Assembly: GCF_003002915.1 (NCBI RefSeq) | Contig: NZ_PVTG01000012.1 | Coordinates: forward strand, 62,001 to 126,000 | Length of the DNA: 64,000 bases | DNA from: Geodermatophilus tzadiensis | GTDB lineage: Bacteria > Actinomycetota > Actinomycetes > Mycobacteriales > Geodermatophilaceae | Reading direction: 5' to 3' | Shown here: positions 20,364 through 30,184 of the stretch, piece after piece | How positions within the stretch are numbered: the first letter of the stretch is position 1 | Layout of the letters: every line of letters begins with the position of its first letter | Position numbers and translations under genes: made by a program | Notes under the pieces: generated by a model | Databases searched by the model: none | Told to the model about the DNA's origin: nothing | The model's input: the letters and a program-made list of their open reading frames with translations, nothing else

Positions 20364-22982
20364 TCAGAGCGAGGCGGCCAGCAGCGTCCCGGTGAGGGCG
20401 GGGGACGGCGCCGGCGCGGCCGGCTGCGTGCTCTCGACCCCGGCGAGGATCGCGTGCACCACCTCGGCGGGCACCGGCCGGGCGAACAGGAAGCCCTGCG
20501 CCAGGTCGCAGCCCAGCGCGGTCACGAACTCGTACTGCCGGCCGGTCTCCACGCCCTCGGCGACGGTGAGCAGCCCCAGCGTGCCGGCGAGGTCGACGAT
20601 CGCCCGGGTGATCGCGTCGGCGTCGCCGTCCTCGCCGGCCCGGCTGACGAACTCGCGGGCCACCTTGAGCAGGTCCACGGGGAAGCGGCTGAGGTAGGCC
20701 AGCGACGAGTAGCCGGTGCCGAAGTCGTCGACGGCGATGCGCACGCCGAGGGACCGCAGCCGCCGCAGCGTGGCCGCGGCGGTCTCCTGGTCCTCCATGA
20801 GCGCGGTCTCGGTGACCTCGAGCACCAGGTGCCGGGCGGCCAGGCCGGTGTCGGCCAGCACGGCGGCGACGTCGTCGGTGAACCCCGGTGCGGACAGCTG
20901 CCGGGCGGACACGTTGACCGTCACCGTCAGGCCGGCCGCGTCGGGACGGGCCGCGGTCCAGCGGGCGGCCTGGCCGCAGGCCTCCCGCAGCACCAGCGCG
21001 CCGATCTCGACGACCAGGCCGGTCCGCTCGGCCAGCCCGATGAACCGGTCGGGCGTGCGCAGGCCGTCGACGGGGTGCTCCCAGCGGACCAGCGCCTCGG
21101 CGCCGGTGGGGCGGCCGGTGCGCAGGTCGACCAGCGGCTGGTAGACCACCCGCATCTCGCCGTCGCGGATCGCGCGGGCCAGCTCGGCGGTCGGGTCGGC
21201 CTCCGCGGGCACCGGCACGCGGGCCCCGCGGGGCTCCTGGCTGCGCTTGACCCGGTACATCGCGTCGTCGGCGGAGCGGACGAGGGCGTCGGCGTCCGCG
21301 GTCCCGCCGTCGCCGAGCGCCACGCCGACGCTGACGCCGATCGAGACCAGGCGGCCGTTCCCGAGGTCCACCGGCTCGCCCACGGCGGCCTCGATCCGGT
21401 CGACCACCTCGCGGAGGTAGTCCTCGGCGACGGGGCCCTCGACCAGGACGGCGAACTCGTCGCCGCCCAGGCGCGCGACGGTGTCGTCGGCCCGCAGGCA
21501 CCGGGTGAGCCGGGCGGCGACGATGCGCAGCAGCTGGTCGCCGGCCTCGTGCCCGTGGGTGTCGTTCACCGGCTTGAAGCCGTCGAGGTCGAGGTAGAGC
21601 ACCGCCGGCCAGGTGCCGGTGCGGGCGGCCACGGCCACCGCGTGCCGGGCCCGGTCGAGGAACAGCGTGCGGTTGGGCAGCCCGGTCAGGCCGTCGTGCA
21701 GCGCCTGCCGGCGCAGCCGCTCCTTGAGCTCGGTCACGTGGTGCAGGCTCTGCTCGAGGCGGCCGCGCTCCAGCGAGGTGGCCACGTGCCGGGCGAAGGT
21801 CTCCAGCACCGCGAGGTCCTGGCGGCCGAAGGTGCCGACGTCGCCGACGTGCTCGGCGACCAGCAGCAGCCCGTGCACCCGGTCCTCGGTGCGCAGCACC
21901 GAGACCATCGCCTCGCCGATGCCGCGGCCGCGGGCGTAGGCGTCCAGCGCCGTGCCGCCGGGCCGGCCGCCGCGGGCGGGGGTGACGCCGGAGGCCAGGC
22001 CGGCCGCCAGCAGCTCGCGCACCGGACCGACGTCCTCCAGCGGTGCCATGACCAGCGGGTCGGCGTCGTGCGCGGTGCGGGTGACGGTGACCTCGTCGTC
22101 CTCGCCGTGCCCGAGCAGCACCAGCTCGGCCGACCCGGCGCGGAAGGCGCCGCGGACGGAGTCGAGGAAGTCGGTCAGCGCGGAGTCGAGGTCGGAGCTC
22201 TGGTGCAGCAGCGAGGTGACCTCGTGCAGGAGGCGCAGCTGGTCCTGCTGCTGGCGGGCGCCGGTGTAGGCCCGGTAGGCGGCGAGGATCAGCACGGTGG
22301 GCAGGGCGAACAGGGCCAGGGACGCGGGGTCCTGGACCCCGGTGCGGGCGACGATCACCCCGAGCGCGGCCGACCCGACGGTGAAGGGCAGCGACAGGCC
22401 GAGCATGCCGAGCAGCGGGCGCGGGTCGACCCGGCCCTCGGACAGGCTGATCGCGGCGAAGATGGCCAGGTCGGCGTGCACCGTGGTGACCAGGACGGCG
22501 CCCAGCGCCGCCGCCCACGCCCACGGCCCGTTCGCCGGGCCGCCGAGCGCGGCGAACACCGCGGTGCCCAGGGCGCCGCCCAGGGCGTAGAGCGCGACGT
22601 TGAACGCCAGCTTCACGCCGCGCTGGCGCCGGTGCAGGACGAACGCGGCCGTCGCGCCGGCGAGCTGCGCCAGGACCAGGTCGCCCGGCGGGGCGAGGAA
22701 GAGACCGGCGGCCAGCACGAGGTCGCCCATCGAGAAGGTGTGCGCCTCGCGCTGCCACTTCACGTGCACCACGAGGGTCTCGGTCAGCGCGAAGGCCAGC
22801 GCCCACGCCACCCACGGCAGCGGCAGCGCCGCGGCGGGGGTGGGCAGCGAGCGGACGACGACGGCGAACAGCACCGTCGCGACCACGGTCAGCGCCGCCG
22901 TGAGCAGCAGGATCCGCTGGGCGGGACCCAGCCGGAGCCTGCGGCTGCCCGCGGCGGGAGCGCCGTTCGCCGTCGTCGTCAC
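20364..22982 (-). CDS. Membrane-bound GGDEF-EAL c-di-GMP enzyme with GAF domain
   Basis: This 872-residue protein has six to eight N-terminal helices (about residues 25-215), a GAF-like domain (about 245-405), a GGDEF domain and an EAL domain. GGDEF is intact near residue 505 and is preceded by an RADD inhibitory I-site five residues upstream. The EAL motif ([12 protein letters not shown]) and [10 protein letters not shown] are intact, so both cyclase and phosphodiesterase activities are possible. The GTG start lies four bases after the stop of the secreted subtilase gene, so the two form an operon. The signal sensed is unknown. Confidence 0.95.
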   Translation of the reverse strand: MTTTANGAPAAGSRRLRLGPAQRILLLTAALTVVATVLFAVVVRSLPTPAAALPLPWVAWALAFALTETLVVHVKWQREAHTFSMGDLVLAAGLFLAPPGDLVLAQLAGATAAFVLHRRQRGVKLAFNVALYALGGALGTAVFAALGGPANGPWAWAAALGAVLVTTVHADLAIFAAISLSEGRVDPRPLLGMLGLSLPFTVGSAALGVIVARTGVQDPASLALFALPTVLILAAYRAYTGARQQQDQLRLLHEVTSLLHQSSDLDSALTDFLDSVRGAFRAGSAELVLLGHGEDDEVTVTRTAHDADPLVMAPLEDVGPVRELLAAGLASGVTPARGGRPGGTALDAYARGRGIGEAMVSVLRTEDRVHGLLLVAEHVGDVGTFGRQDLAVLETFARHVATSLERGRLEQSLHHVTELKERLRRQALHDGLTGLPNRTLFLDRARHAVAVAARTGTWPAVLYLDLDGFKPVNDTHGHEAGDQLLRIVAARLTRCLRADDTVARLGGDEFAVLVEGPVAEDYLREVVDRIEAAVGEPVDLGNGRLVSIGVSVGVALGDGGTADADALVRSADDAMYRVKRSQEPRGARVPVPAEADPTAELARAIRDGEMRVVYQPLVDLRTGRPTGAEALVRWEHPVDGLRTPDRFIGLAERTGLVVEIGALVLREACGQAARWTAARPDAAGLTVTVNVSARQLSAPGFTDDVAAVLADTGLAARHLVLEVTETALMEDQETAAATLRRLRSLGVRIAVDDFGTGYSSLAYLSRFPVDLLKVAREFVSRAGEDGDADAITRAIVDLAGTLGLLTVAEGVETGRQYEFVTALGCDLAQGFLFARPVPAEVVHAILAGVESTQPAAPAPSPALTGTLLAASL

Positions 22983-22986
22983 GGTG

Positions 22987-24804
22987 CTACCCGCCCCAGC
23001 CGGCGCCGGACCAGGACATGCCCGACCAGGACATCCCGGACCAGCTCATGCCGGACCAGCTCATCCCGGACCAGGACATCCCCGACCACGACATGCCCGA
23101 CCACGACATGCCGGACCACGACATGCCGGACCAGCTCATGCCGGACCACGACATGCCGGACCAGCTCATGCCCGACCAGGACATGCCGAGCGGCTGCCCG
23201 GCGGTTCCGCTGGGGTACCACTCGCGGCCGTTCCAGGCACCGCCGGTCCAGCCGGAGGCGGTCGCCGAGCCGCCGCTCCACGCGGTGCGCGACGCCGACG
23301 CCGCGGTCACCAGCGCGGGGTCCCAGGCCCGCCCGGTGACGTCGACCTCGCCCTCCAGGGTCCCCCCGTCGCGGACGAGGTTCACCGACCCGCGGGCCGC
23401 CTCGAGGCTGCCCCGGCCCGTGGACCGCGGCCAGGTCTGGGCCGCCGAGGACGCCGACGGGGTCGCCGCCGTCCAGGCCGTCTTCAGGTCCACCATCCCG
23501 CGGCCCTGCGCGACCGGGTCCGCGGCCGGGAGGGCCTTGGCCGTGCCGCGCAGCAGCGCCTTGAGCTGGTCGGGGGTGATGTCCGGCCGCTGCTGCACCA
23601 GCAGCGCCGCCGCCCCGGAGACCACCGCGGCGGCCTGCGAGGTGCCGCTGCCGCGGAAGAACCGCTCACCGGTGCGCGCCGTCGGGAACTGGGCGTCGAG
23701 GAAGGAGCCGGGCGCCCGCAGGCCGACCACCGACGCGCCGGGCGCGACGAGGTCGGGGTTGCGGGTGCCGTCCCCGGTGCTCGACCACGACGGGACGACG
23801 TCGTCCCCGGTGCCGTGGGTGCCCCGGCCGTCGACACCGCCGACGGCGATGACGAACGGGTCGTAGGCCGGGTCGTTGAGCTTCTCGCTGCCGTAGCCGC
23901 CGTTGCCGGCCGCGACGACGACCGCGATCCCGCTGTGCCAGGCCACCTCGGCGGCGTAGGCGAGCGGGTCGAGCCGGTAGTCCTGCACGCCGTCGGTCCC
24001 GAAGGACAGGTTCAGCACGCGGATGTTCAGCCCGTTGCGGTTCTTGTTCTGCACGACCCAGTCGATCGCCGCGATGACCTGCGAGACGTCCGTCGCGCCC
24101 CGGGAGTCGGCCACCTTGACGCTCACGATGCGGGCGTCGGGGGCGACCCCGGTGAAGGTCGAGTTCTCGGCGCCGGTCACCGGGCTGGGCGTGGCGGCGT
24201 CCCGGCCGGCGATGATGCCGGCCATGTGCGTGCCGTGCCCGTAGGTGTCCAGGTACCGCGCCGGGCTGGCGGAGCACCGGTTGCCCGAGCAGGACGAGGC
24301 CTCGAAGGAGAGGTCCGGTCCGTGCACGACCTTGCCCGGTGCCGACAGCCCGTCGACCGGCACGACGCCGGAGTCGATGACGGCGACGTCGACGCCCCGG
24401 CCGGTGAAGCCGCGGTCCCACATGCCGGCCGCACCGATGACGTCGCGGGTGATGACGTCCAGCGACCCCGGCAGCGCGTTGGCCGCCTCGACCTCGGTGC
24501 TGGTCAGGTGCACCGGCGCGTTCTCGGTGACCGAGTCGACGCCGGGCACGCCGCGCAGCGCGCCCAGCCGGTCGGCCGGGACGCGGGCGCTGAAGGCGTC
24601 GATGATGCCCAGCCCGCGCCCGACCGTGCCGCCGAAGGACTCGACGGCCCGTTCCGGACCGTCCCCGGTGCCCGGCAGCTCCCGGACGATGACGTCGACG
24701 GGCGCGGCGGAACCCGCCGTGGCCGCCGCCGCGGTGGCGGGGCCGGCCAGTCCGCCGCCCAGTGCGGCGACGACCGTGAGCGTCGCCCACCGGCGCGCGT
24801 TCAT
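22987..24804 (-). CDS. Secreted S8 (subtilisin-like) serine peptidase with C-terminal GMSWS repeats
   Basis: This 605-residue protein has a signal peptide (residues 1-28), an inhibitor-I9-like prodomain (about 37-105) and a subtilase domain with Asp144 (VAVIDSGV), His190 (YGHGTHMAG), Asn301 (AAGNGG) and Ser389 (GSGTSQAAA). A spacer with WSGG and WTGG motifs leads into twelve perfect Gly-Met-Ser-Trp-Ser repeats (residues 540-599) and the end GAGWGG. The ATG overlaps the stop of a 24-codon upstream ORF that has a strong ribosome-binding site. It is followed four bases later by the GGDEF-EAL gene. The repeats' role is unknown; surface attachment or self-assembly is possible. Confidence 0.95.
   Translation of the reverse strand: MNARRWATLTVVAALGGGLAGPATAAAATAGSAAPVDVIVRELPGTGDGPERAVESFGGTVGRGLGIIDAFSARVPADRLGALRGVPGVDSVTENAPVHLTSTEVEAANALPGSLDVITRDVIGAAGMWDRGFTGRGVDVAVIDSGVVPVDGLSAPGKVVHGPDLSFEASSCSGNRCSASPARYLDTYGHGTHMAGIIAGRDAATPSPVTGAENSTFTGVAPDARIVSVKVADSRGATDVSQVIAAIDWVVQNKNRNGLNIRVLNLSFGTDGVQDYRLDPLAYAAEVAWHSGIAVVVAAGNGGYGSEKLNDPAYDPFVIAVGGVDGRGTHGTGDDVVPSWSSTGDGTRNPDLVAPGASVVGLRAPGSFLDAQFPTARTGERFFRGSGTSQAAAVVSGAAALLVQQRPDITPDQLKALLRGTAKALPAADPVAQGRGMVDLKTAWTAATPSASSAAQTWPRSTGRGSLEAARGSVNLVRDGGTLEGEVDVTGRAWDPALVTAASASRTAWSGGSATASGWTGGAWNGREWYPSGTAGQPLGMSWSGMSWSGMSWSGMSWSGMSWSGMSWSGMSWSGMSWSGMSWSGMSWSGMSWSGMSWSGAGWGG
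23006..23185 (-). repeat. Twelve tandem 15-bp units encoding GMSWS
   Basis: Twelve uninterrupted 15-base units encode the pentapeptide Gly-Met-Ser-Trp-Ser. Units differ only at synonymous positions (TCC or AGC for the first serine, TCC or TCG for the second, several Gly codons), which points to selection on the peptide rather than recent slippage alone. Confidence 0.95.
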
Positions 24805-24875
24805 GCGGGATCACCCCACGACACGCCTCGTGCGGCCCGGACCCCGTCGGGCCGGACCCCTGCTCTCGTGCTCAC
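24801..24875 (-). CDS. 24-residue leader ORF translationally coupled to the subtilase gene
   Basis: A GTG at 24875 stands eight bases after a perfect AGGAGGT (24884-24890). The ORF runs 24 codons (start VSTRAGVRPDG, end GVSWGDPA) and its TGA overlaps the subtilase ATG as ATGA. The subtilase ATG itself has only a weak ribosome-binding site. The layout is that of a leader peptide whose translation delivers ribosomes to the main gene. It is too short for family comparison. Confidence 0.55.
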   Translation of the reverse strand: MSTRAGVRPDGVRAARGVSWGDPA

Positions 24876-24890
24876 TCCGCGATACCTCCT

Positions 24891-24942
24891 GGTGTCGGTG
24901 CACATCCCTGTGCCTGGTGGTGCACGGGATGTGATCGGCACC
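24891..24942 (-). promoter_or_regulatory. Stable hairpin directly before the leader ORF ribosome-binding site
   Basis: GGTGTCGGTGCACATCCC (24891-24908) and GGGATGTGATCGGCACC (24926-24942) can pair along about 16 bases with few mismatches. On the minus strand this stem ends right next to the AGGAGGT of the leader ORF. It could be a 5' UTR regulatory structure of the subtilase/c-di-GMP operon. It could also end transcription on the plus strand. Confidence 0.4.
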
Positions 24943-25016
24943 CGGGGGTCGGGGAGTACGGCGAGCGCGCCGGCCCTCATCCCTCCGGGGCAGACGCAGC
25001 CGCCGGGGACGCGGCA

Positions 25017-25068
25017 TAGGAAGCTCTACGCACGTCCGCGGGCCGCCGGACGTGGGGATCGCTTCCTA
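25017..25068 (+). promoter_or_regulatory. Nested hairpin in the haloalkane dehalogenase leader
   Basis: The outer arms TAGGAAGC (25017-25024) and GCTTCCTA (25061-25068) are perfect inverted copies. Inside them ACGTCCG (25032-25038) and CGGACGT (25047-25053) form a second perfect stem. The structure ends six bases before the GGGAGGG ribosome-binding site of the dehalogenase gene. The outer arms are AT-richer than the surroundings. It may be an operator pair or an RNA structure that controls translation. Confidence 0.45.
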
Positions 25069-25086
25069 AGCCTCGGGAGGGCCGGG

Positions 25087-26001
25087 ATGGACGTCGTCCG
25101 CACGCCGGAGGAGCGGTTCACCGCGCTGCCGGACTTCCCGTACCCGCCCACCTACGTCACCTTCGACGCCGGCGACGGCACACCGCTGCGCGTCGCGGTG
25201 GTCGACGTCGGCCCGGCCGGCGGCGAGGTCGTCGTCCTGCTGCACGGCGAGCCGTCCTGGTCCTTCCTCTGGCGCTCCGTGATCCCGGAGCTCACCGCCG
25301 CCGGGCTGCGCGTCGTCGCGCCCGACCTGGTCGGCTTCGGCCGCTCCGACAAGCCCACCGACCCCGCCGCCTACAGCTACGCCGCGCACGTGGAGTGGAT
25401 GCGCCAGACGCTGTTCGAGGGGCTGGCGCTGGTCGACGTCACGCTGGTCGGCCAGGACTGGGGCGGGCTGGTCGGCCTGCGCCTGGTGGCCGAGCACCCC
25501 GACCGGTTCGCGCGGGTCGTCGTCAGCAACACCGGGCTGCCCACCGGCGACACCCCGATGAGCGAGGCGTTCCTCGCCTGGCAGCGCTTCGCCACCACGG
25601 CCCGGCGGTTCGACGTCGGCCGGGTGGTGGCCAACGGCACGGTGACGCCGCTGCCGCCGGAGGTGGTCGCCGCCTACGACGCGCCCTTTCCCGACGAGGC
25701 GTCCAAGGCCGGCGCCCGCGTCTTCCCGGCGCTGGTCCCCACGGCGCCCGACGACCCGGCGTCGGCGGCCAACCGGGCGGCGTGGGAGGTGCTCACCCGC
25801 TGGGAGAAGCCGTTCCTCACCGCGTTCTCCGACGCCGACCCCATCACCGGCGGCGGCGACCGGGTCTTCCAGCGGTTGGTCCCCGGCGCTCGGGGCCTGC
25901 CGCACACGACGCTGCGCGGCGGCGGGCACTTCCTGCAGGAGGACGTCGGCGCCGAGCTCGGCCGGGTGGTCGCCGGGTTCGTCGCCGCGACGCCGCGGTG
26001 A
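25087..26001 (+). CDS. Haloalkane dehalogenase (HLD-I type)
   Basis: This 304-residue alpha/beta hydrolase has the aspartate nucleophile Asp124 in VGQDWGGLVG with halide-stabilising Trp125, the oxyanion motif HGEPSW (Glu55) typical of the DhlA-like HLD-I group, an acid at about Asp251 and catalytic His281 in GGGHFLQED. The family releases halide from haloalkanes to give alcohols. The ATG at 25087 follows GGGAGGG. The stop overlaps a methyltransferase gene as GTGA. The natural substrate is unknown, and such proteins may act on other compounds. Confidence 0.9.
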   Translation: MDVVRTPEERFTALPDFPYPPTYVTFDAGDGTPLRVAVVDVGPAGGEVVVLLHGEPSWSFLWRSVIPELTAAGLRVVAPDLVGFGRSDKPTDPAAYSYAAHVEWMRQTLFEGLALVDVTLVGQDWGGLVGLRLVAEHPDRFARVVVSNTGLPTGDTPMSEAFLAWQRFATTARRFDVGRVVANGTVTPLPPEVVAAYDAPFPDEASKAGARVFPALVPTAPDDPASAANRAAWEVLTRWEKPFLTAFSDADPITGGGDRVFQRLVPGARGLPHTTLRGGGHFLQEDVGAELGRVVAGFVAATPR

Positions 26002-27110
26002 CCCCCGCGGAGGTCCTCGACCGGCTGCGCCGCGAGCCCGACGTCGACGCGCCCGACCTGGTCGCCGTCGACGCCACCGACCGGCTGCTGCTCGACACCG
26101 TGCCGGACCTGGCCGGGCAGCGGGTGGTCGTCGTCGACGACGCCTACGGCGCGCTCACGCTCGGGGCGGTCGCGGCCGGCGCCACCGACGTCCGGGTGCA
26201 CCAGGACCTGCTGGTCGGCGAGCGGGCGCTGGCGCTCAACGCCGGGCGCACCGGCCTCGCCGGCAGCTACCGGCCAGGGGGCCTGGACGCCGGACTGCTC
26301 GACGGCGCCACGCTGGTGCTGGCCCGGGCGCCCAAGGGCCTCGACGCACTGCGCGAGCTCACCGAGCTCACCGCCGCGGCGGCCGGCCCGGACGTCGTCC
26401 TGCTCGTGGGCGGGCGGGTCAAGCACATGACGCTCGGCATGAACGACGTCCTGCGCGCCGGCTTCACCGAGGTGTCGGCGACGCTGGCCCGGCAGAAGTC
26501 GCGGGTGCTGGTCGCCCGCGGGCCGCGTCCGGGGGTGCGTTCGACCTTCCCCCGCTGCCGGCACGACGCCGCCCTGGACCTCGACGTCTGCGCGCACGGC
26601 GCCGCCTTCGCCGGCACGCGGGTCGACGAGGGCACCCGGCTGCTGCTGGCCGCCCTGCCCGGCGCGGCACCGGGCGCCCGGACGGCGCTGGACCTCGGCT
26701 GCGGCACCGGCGTGCTGGCCGCCGCCCTCGCCCGCGCGCGGTCGGACCTCGCCGTCACCGCCACCGACCAGTCCGCCGCCGCCGTCGCCTCCGCGCGGGC
26801 CACCCTCGCCCGCGCCGGGCTCGACCGGGTGGCGGTCCTCCGGGACGACGCCGCGGGGTCCCTCCCCGACGGCAGCGTGGACCTCGTCGTCTGCAACCCG
26901 CCCTTCCACGTCGGCGCGGCCCTGGTCACCGCCGCGGCCGACCGGCTCTTCGCCGCCGCCGCGCGGCTGCTGCGGCCCGGCGGCGAGCTGTGGGCGGTCT
27001 GGAACAACCGGCTGCCGCACCGGGCGGCGCTGCGCCGGCTGGTCGGGCCGACCCGGGCCGCAGCGCACGACCGGCGCTACACCGTCAGCGTCTCCACCCG
27101 GCGGTGGTGA
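25998..27110 (+). CDS. RsmC/RlmG-like methyltransferase
   Basis: This 370-residue protein has two Rossmann halves. The N-terminal half is degenerate, and the C-terminal half has the SAM motif ALDLGCGTGVLAAALA and the NPPFH motif of N6/N2 base methyltransferases. This double-domain layout matches the RsmC/RlmG 23S/16S rRNA guanine-N2 methyltransferases. The GTG start overlaps the dehalogenase stop. The rRNA target is inferred from the family. Confidence 0.88.
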   Translation: MTPAEVLDRLRREPDVDAPDLVAVDATDRLLLDTVPDLAGQRVVVVDDAYGALTLGAVAAGATDVRVHQDLLVGERALALNAGRTGLAGSYRPGGLDAGLLDGATLVLARAPKGLDALRELTELTAAAAGPDVVLLVGGRVKHMTLGMNDVLRAGFTEVSATLARQKSRVLVARGPRPGVRSTFPRCRHDAALDLDVCAHGAAFAGTRVDEGTRLLLAALPGAAPGARTALDLGCGTGVLAAALARARSDLAVTATDQSAAAVASARATLARAGLDRVAVLRDDAAGSLPDGSVDLVVCNPPFHVGAALVTAAADRLFAAAARLLRPGGELWAVWNNRLPHRAALRRLVGPTRAAAHDRRYTVSVSTRRW

Positions 27111-27165
27111 AGGACCCCCTGCCCCTCATCCCTCGCACGCTCGGGGCGGGTCCCTGCAGGGGCCA
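27111..27165 (+). terminator. Hairpin after the methyltransferase gene
   Basis: CCCCTGC (27116-27122) pairs with GCAGGGG (27156-27162) around a GC-rich loop containing CCTCGCACGCTCGGGGCG. Both the sequence and the order of its parts resemble the hairpin at 1291-1350. It lies in the interval between two plus-strand methyltransferase genes. Confidence 0.5.
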
Positions 27166-27223
27166 CGGGACGAGGACCGAGGTCCCTGGTCGTGCTCCGA
27201 GCGGGGGGCCACGGTCGGGGGGC

Positions 27224-28327
27224 ATGACGACGACGACCGAGACCCCGACCGAGACCCCGACCGCCGACGCCACCACCGCCCTGGCCGACCGCCTCCTCGA
27301 GGCCGTCACCGCCGGCCTCGAGCTGGCCGCCGTCCACCTCGGCAGCGAGCTCGGCTGGTACCGCGCGCTGGCCGACGCCCCGGCGACCGCCCCGGAGCTG
27401 GCCGCCCGCACCGGCACCGACGCCCGCTACGCCCGCGAGTGGCTCGAGCAGCAGGCGGTGACCGGGATCCTCACGGTCGACGACGTCGCCGCCGCGCCGG
27501 ACGAGCGGCGGTACGCGCTGCCCGAGGCGCACCGGCCCGTGCTCGTCGACCGCGACGACCTCGCCTACACACCGCCGTTCGTGCACGCCGCGCTGGTCTT
27601 CACCCGCCAGGTGCCCCGGCTGCTGGAGGTCTACCGCAGCGGCGGCGGGCTCTCCTGGGCCGAGATGGGCGACGCCCGCGACGCCCAGGCCGCCGCCAAC
27701 CGCGCCTACTTCCTCGGCCCGATGGCCGCGCAGGACCTCCCGGCCGTCCCGGGCGTGGACGAGGCGCTGCGGGCCGGCGGGCGGGTGGCCGACGTCGGCT
27801 GCGGCATGGGCTGGTCGGCCATCGGCATCGCCCGCGCGTACCCGGCGGCCCGGGTCGACGGGTTCGACGTCGACGAGCCCTCGGTGGAGCAGGCCCGGCG
27901 CAACGCCGAGGAGCACGGCGTCGCCGACCGGGTGCGGTTCACCACGGCGGACGCCGCGCAGGCCGGCGAGCCGGGCGGCTACGACCTGGTCACCGCCTTC
28001 GAGTGCGTGCACGACCTCGCCGACCCCGTCGCGGTGCTCGCCGCGATGCGCCGGATGGTGCGCCCGGACGGCACCGTGCTCGTCGTCGACGAGCCGGTGG
28101 CCGAGCGGTTCACCGCGCCCGGCGACGGCGTCGAGCGGCTGATGTACGGCTACAGCCTCACCTGCTGCCTGCCCGACGGGCTCTCCACCCGGCCGTCGGC
28201 CGGGACCGGGACGGTGATGCGGCCCGAGACGCTGGCCGGCTACGCCCGCGCCGCCGGGTTCACCGGCGTCGACGTGCTCTCCGTCGCGCACGACCTCTTC
28301 CGCTTCTACCGGCTGCGCACCGGCTGA
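27224..28327 (+). CDS. Class I SAM-dependent methyltransferase with winged-helix N-terminus
   Basis: This 367-residue protein has an N-terminal winged-helix-like segment ([20 protein letters not shown]) and a C-terminal methyltransferase core ([40 protein letters not shown]). The domain order is that of O-methyltransferase-like regulators and small-molecule methyltransferases common in actinobacteria. The N-terminus is Thr/Glu-rich. Substrate unknown. It is separate from the upstream gene by a hairpin. Confidence 0.88.
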   Translation: MTTTTETPTETPTADATTALADRLLEAVTAGLELAAVHLGSELGWYRALADAPATAPELAARTGTDARYAREWLEQQAVTGILTVDDVAAAPDERRYALPEAHRPVLVDRDDLAYTPPFVHAALVFTRQVPRLLEVYRSGGGLSWAEMGDARDAQAAANRAYFLGPMAAQDLPAVPGVDEALRAGGRVADVGCGMGWSAIGIARAYPAARVDGFDVDEPSVEQARRNAEEHGVADRVRFTTADAAQAGEPGGYDLVTAFECVHDLADPVAVLAAMRRMVRPDGTVLVVDEPVAERFTAPGDGVERLMYGYSLTCCLPDGLSTRPSAGTGTVMRPETLAGYARAAGFTGVDVLSVAHDLFRFYRLRTG

Positions 28328-28538
28328 GCCGGCCCACCGCATCGCGGGTGTTCCTGGCGCGGTGCCGGTCCTGCGGCGCCGGCACCGCACGGGGAACGCC
28401 CGCAGTGGCGCCCCCGCGCGTACCGGAACCGCGAAGGACCCCGGGTGTGCGCGATTCGGTTGGACTTCCCCGGGTCGCCGCCGATGGACAGGGCACCGGC
28501 GCACCGCTGCGCCGTCCACCGCGCTCCGGGAGAGCCCC

Positions 28539-30131
28539 ATGTCGCGCAACACCTGGTCCGACCGCCCGCTGGGCGTCAAGCTGTCCGCGCTGGTCGGTGC
28601 CGGGGCGCTCGCCCTCGGTGCCGTGACGCTCATCGCCGTGCAGGAGTTCGCCGGGGCGAGCGACCGCACCGCGGTCCTGCTCGACACCACCCGCGCCACC
28701 GCGGAGGGGCTCGAGGCGGACATGATGCACGACGCCATCCGCGCCGACGTGCTCCAGGCGCTGCAGGCCGCCCAGGCCGGCCGTGTCGAGGACCACCGGG
28801 CCGCGCAGGCCGACCTCGAGGAGCACTCGACCGCCCTGCGGGAGCACCTCGACGCGGTCGTCGCCGTGGGCGTGGGGGACGACGTCGACGCGGCCGTCGC
28901 CGCCGTGACACCGGCGGTGGACGGGTACCTCGCCGCGGCCGCCCAGGTCGTCACGACGGCGGCGCAGGACGTCCGGCTGGCGCAGAACGGCTACCCGCAG
29001 TTCCTCGCGGCCTTCACCCGGCTCGAGGAGGAGCTGCCCACGGTCGGCGACGCGGTCGGCCGGCAGGCCGAGGCGGCCGCGGAGGAGACCACCGGCCAGC
29101 TCGGCTCGGCGGGACCGCTGGTGCTCGCCGTCGCCGCGGCCGCCGTCCTCGTGCTCGGCCTGCTCGGCTGGGCCGTGACCCGCTCGGTCGTCGGCCCGCT
29201 GCGCCGGGTCGGGGCGGTCGTCGCCGCGATGGCCGAGGGCGACCTGCGCGGCTCCACCGGGATCGACAGCCGCGACGAGGTGGGCCGGATGGCCGTCGCG
29301 CTCGAGGCCTCGATGGGGACCATGCGGACCGTGCTGGCCACGATCGGCGACAGCTCCACCACGCTGGCCTCGGCCACCGAGGAGCTGTCGGCCTCGGCGC
29401 AGGACCTGGCCCGGCTGGCCGTGGAGTCCGCCGACCAGTCGGGCGTCGTCGCCGGCGCGGCCGAGCAGGTGTCGCAGAACGTGCAGACCGTGTCCGCCGG
29501 CTCGGAGGAGATGGGGGTCTCCATCCGCGAGATCGCCCAGAACGCCAGCGAGGTCGCCCGAGTCGCCTCGCACGCCGTCGCCGTCGCCGACTCGACCACC
29601 TCCACCGTCGCCAAGCTGGGCGAGTCGTCGCTGGAGATCGCCAGCGTCGTCAAGGTGATCACCAACATCGCCGAGCAGACGAACCTGCTCGCGCTCAACG
29701 CCACCATCGAGGCCGCCCGCGCCGGTGAGGCCGGCAAGGGCTTCGCCGTCGTCGCCAACGAGGTCAAGGAGCTGGCCCAGGAGACGGCCAAGGCCACCCA
29801 GGACATCACCGCCCGGGTGCAGGCCATCCAGGCCGACACCGAGGGCGCGGTCACCGCGATCGGCGAGATCTCCTCGATCATCGGCCTGATCAACGACTCC
29901 CAGGGCACCATCGCCGCGGCGGTGGAGGAGCAGACGGCCACGACGACGGAGATGAACCGCAACGTCGCCGAGGCCGCGCTCTCGGCCGGTCAGATCGCCG
30001 AGAACATCCAGGCGGTGGCGGGGGCGAGCACCTCGACCACGCGGGCCATGGAGGACGCCCGGGCGGCGATCGACGAGGTGGCCCGGCTGGCCTCCGGCCT
30101 GCAGTCCTCGGTGGCCCACTTCCGCTACTGA
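28539..30131 (+). CDS. Methyl-accepting chemotaxis protein
   Basis: This 530-residue transmembrane receptor has one helix near residues 17-37, a periplasmic helical-bundle sensor of about 150 residues, a second helix near 190-213, HAMP (about 213-265) and a cytoplasmic signalling domain. The hairpin tip reads [20 protein letters not shown] followed by [15 protein letters not shown], the diagnostic CheA/CheW-binding sequence. No CheR-tethering pentapeptide is present at the C-terminus. No che genes are near, so it is an orphan receptor. Ligand unknown. Confidence 0.95.
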   Translation: MSRNTWSDRPLGVKLSALVGAGALALGAVTLIAVQEFAGASDRTAVLLDTTRATAEGLEADMMHDAIRADVLQALQAAQAGRVEDHRAAQADLEEHSTALREHLDAVVAVGVGDDVDAAVAAVTPAVDGYLAAAAQVVTTAAQDVRLAQNGYPQFLAAFTRLEEELPTVGDAVGRQAEAAAEETTGQLGSAGPLVLAVAAAAVLVLGLLGWAVTRSVVGPLRRVGAVVAAMAEGDLRGSTGIDSRDEVGRMAVALEASMGTMRTVLATIGDSSTTLASATEELSASAQDLARLAVESADQSGVVAGAAEQVSQNVQTVSAGSEEMGVSIREIAQNASEVARVASHAVAVADSTTSTVAKLGESSLEIASVVKVITNIAEQTNLLALNATIEAARAGEAGKGFAVVANEVKELAQETAKATQDITARVQAIQADTEGAVTAIGEISSIIGLINDSQGTIAAAVEEQTATTTEMNRNVAEAALSAGQIAENIQAVAGASTSTTRAMEDARAAIDEVARLASGLQSSVAHFRY

Positions 30132-30184
30132 GCGGGCGCCGGGAGGGCTGGCCCCGGAGTGCCCCGTGCGGGCACCCTGGGCCC

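Noticed and set aside
23006-23185. Possible CRISPR array or regulatory iteron array
   Set aside because: Units are contiguous, with no spacers, are exactly five codons long and lie in frame inside the subtilase gene.
20454-23339. A long plus-strand open frame opposite the GGDEF-EAL and subtilase genes
   Set aside because: Composition is Gly/Arg/Gln/His-rich without domains, and the minus strand encodes two clear families over the same bases.
23018-23866. Plus-strand ORF with MPDQDIPDQL-type repeats
   Set aside because: It is the antisense reading of the GMSWS repeats; it has no ribosome-binding site, and the minus-strand reading shows synonymous variation.
28480-28487. Flagellar-sigma-like -10 (GCCGATGG) before the chemoreceptor gene
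   Set aside because: The -10 is imperfect and no TAAA-type -35 at the right distance was found.
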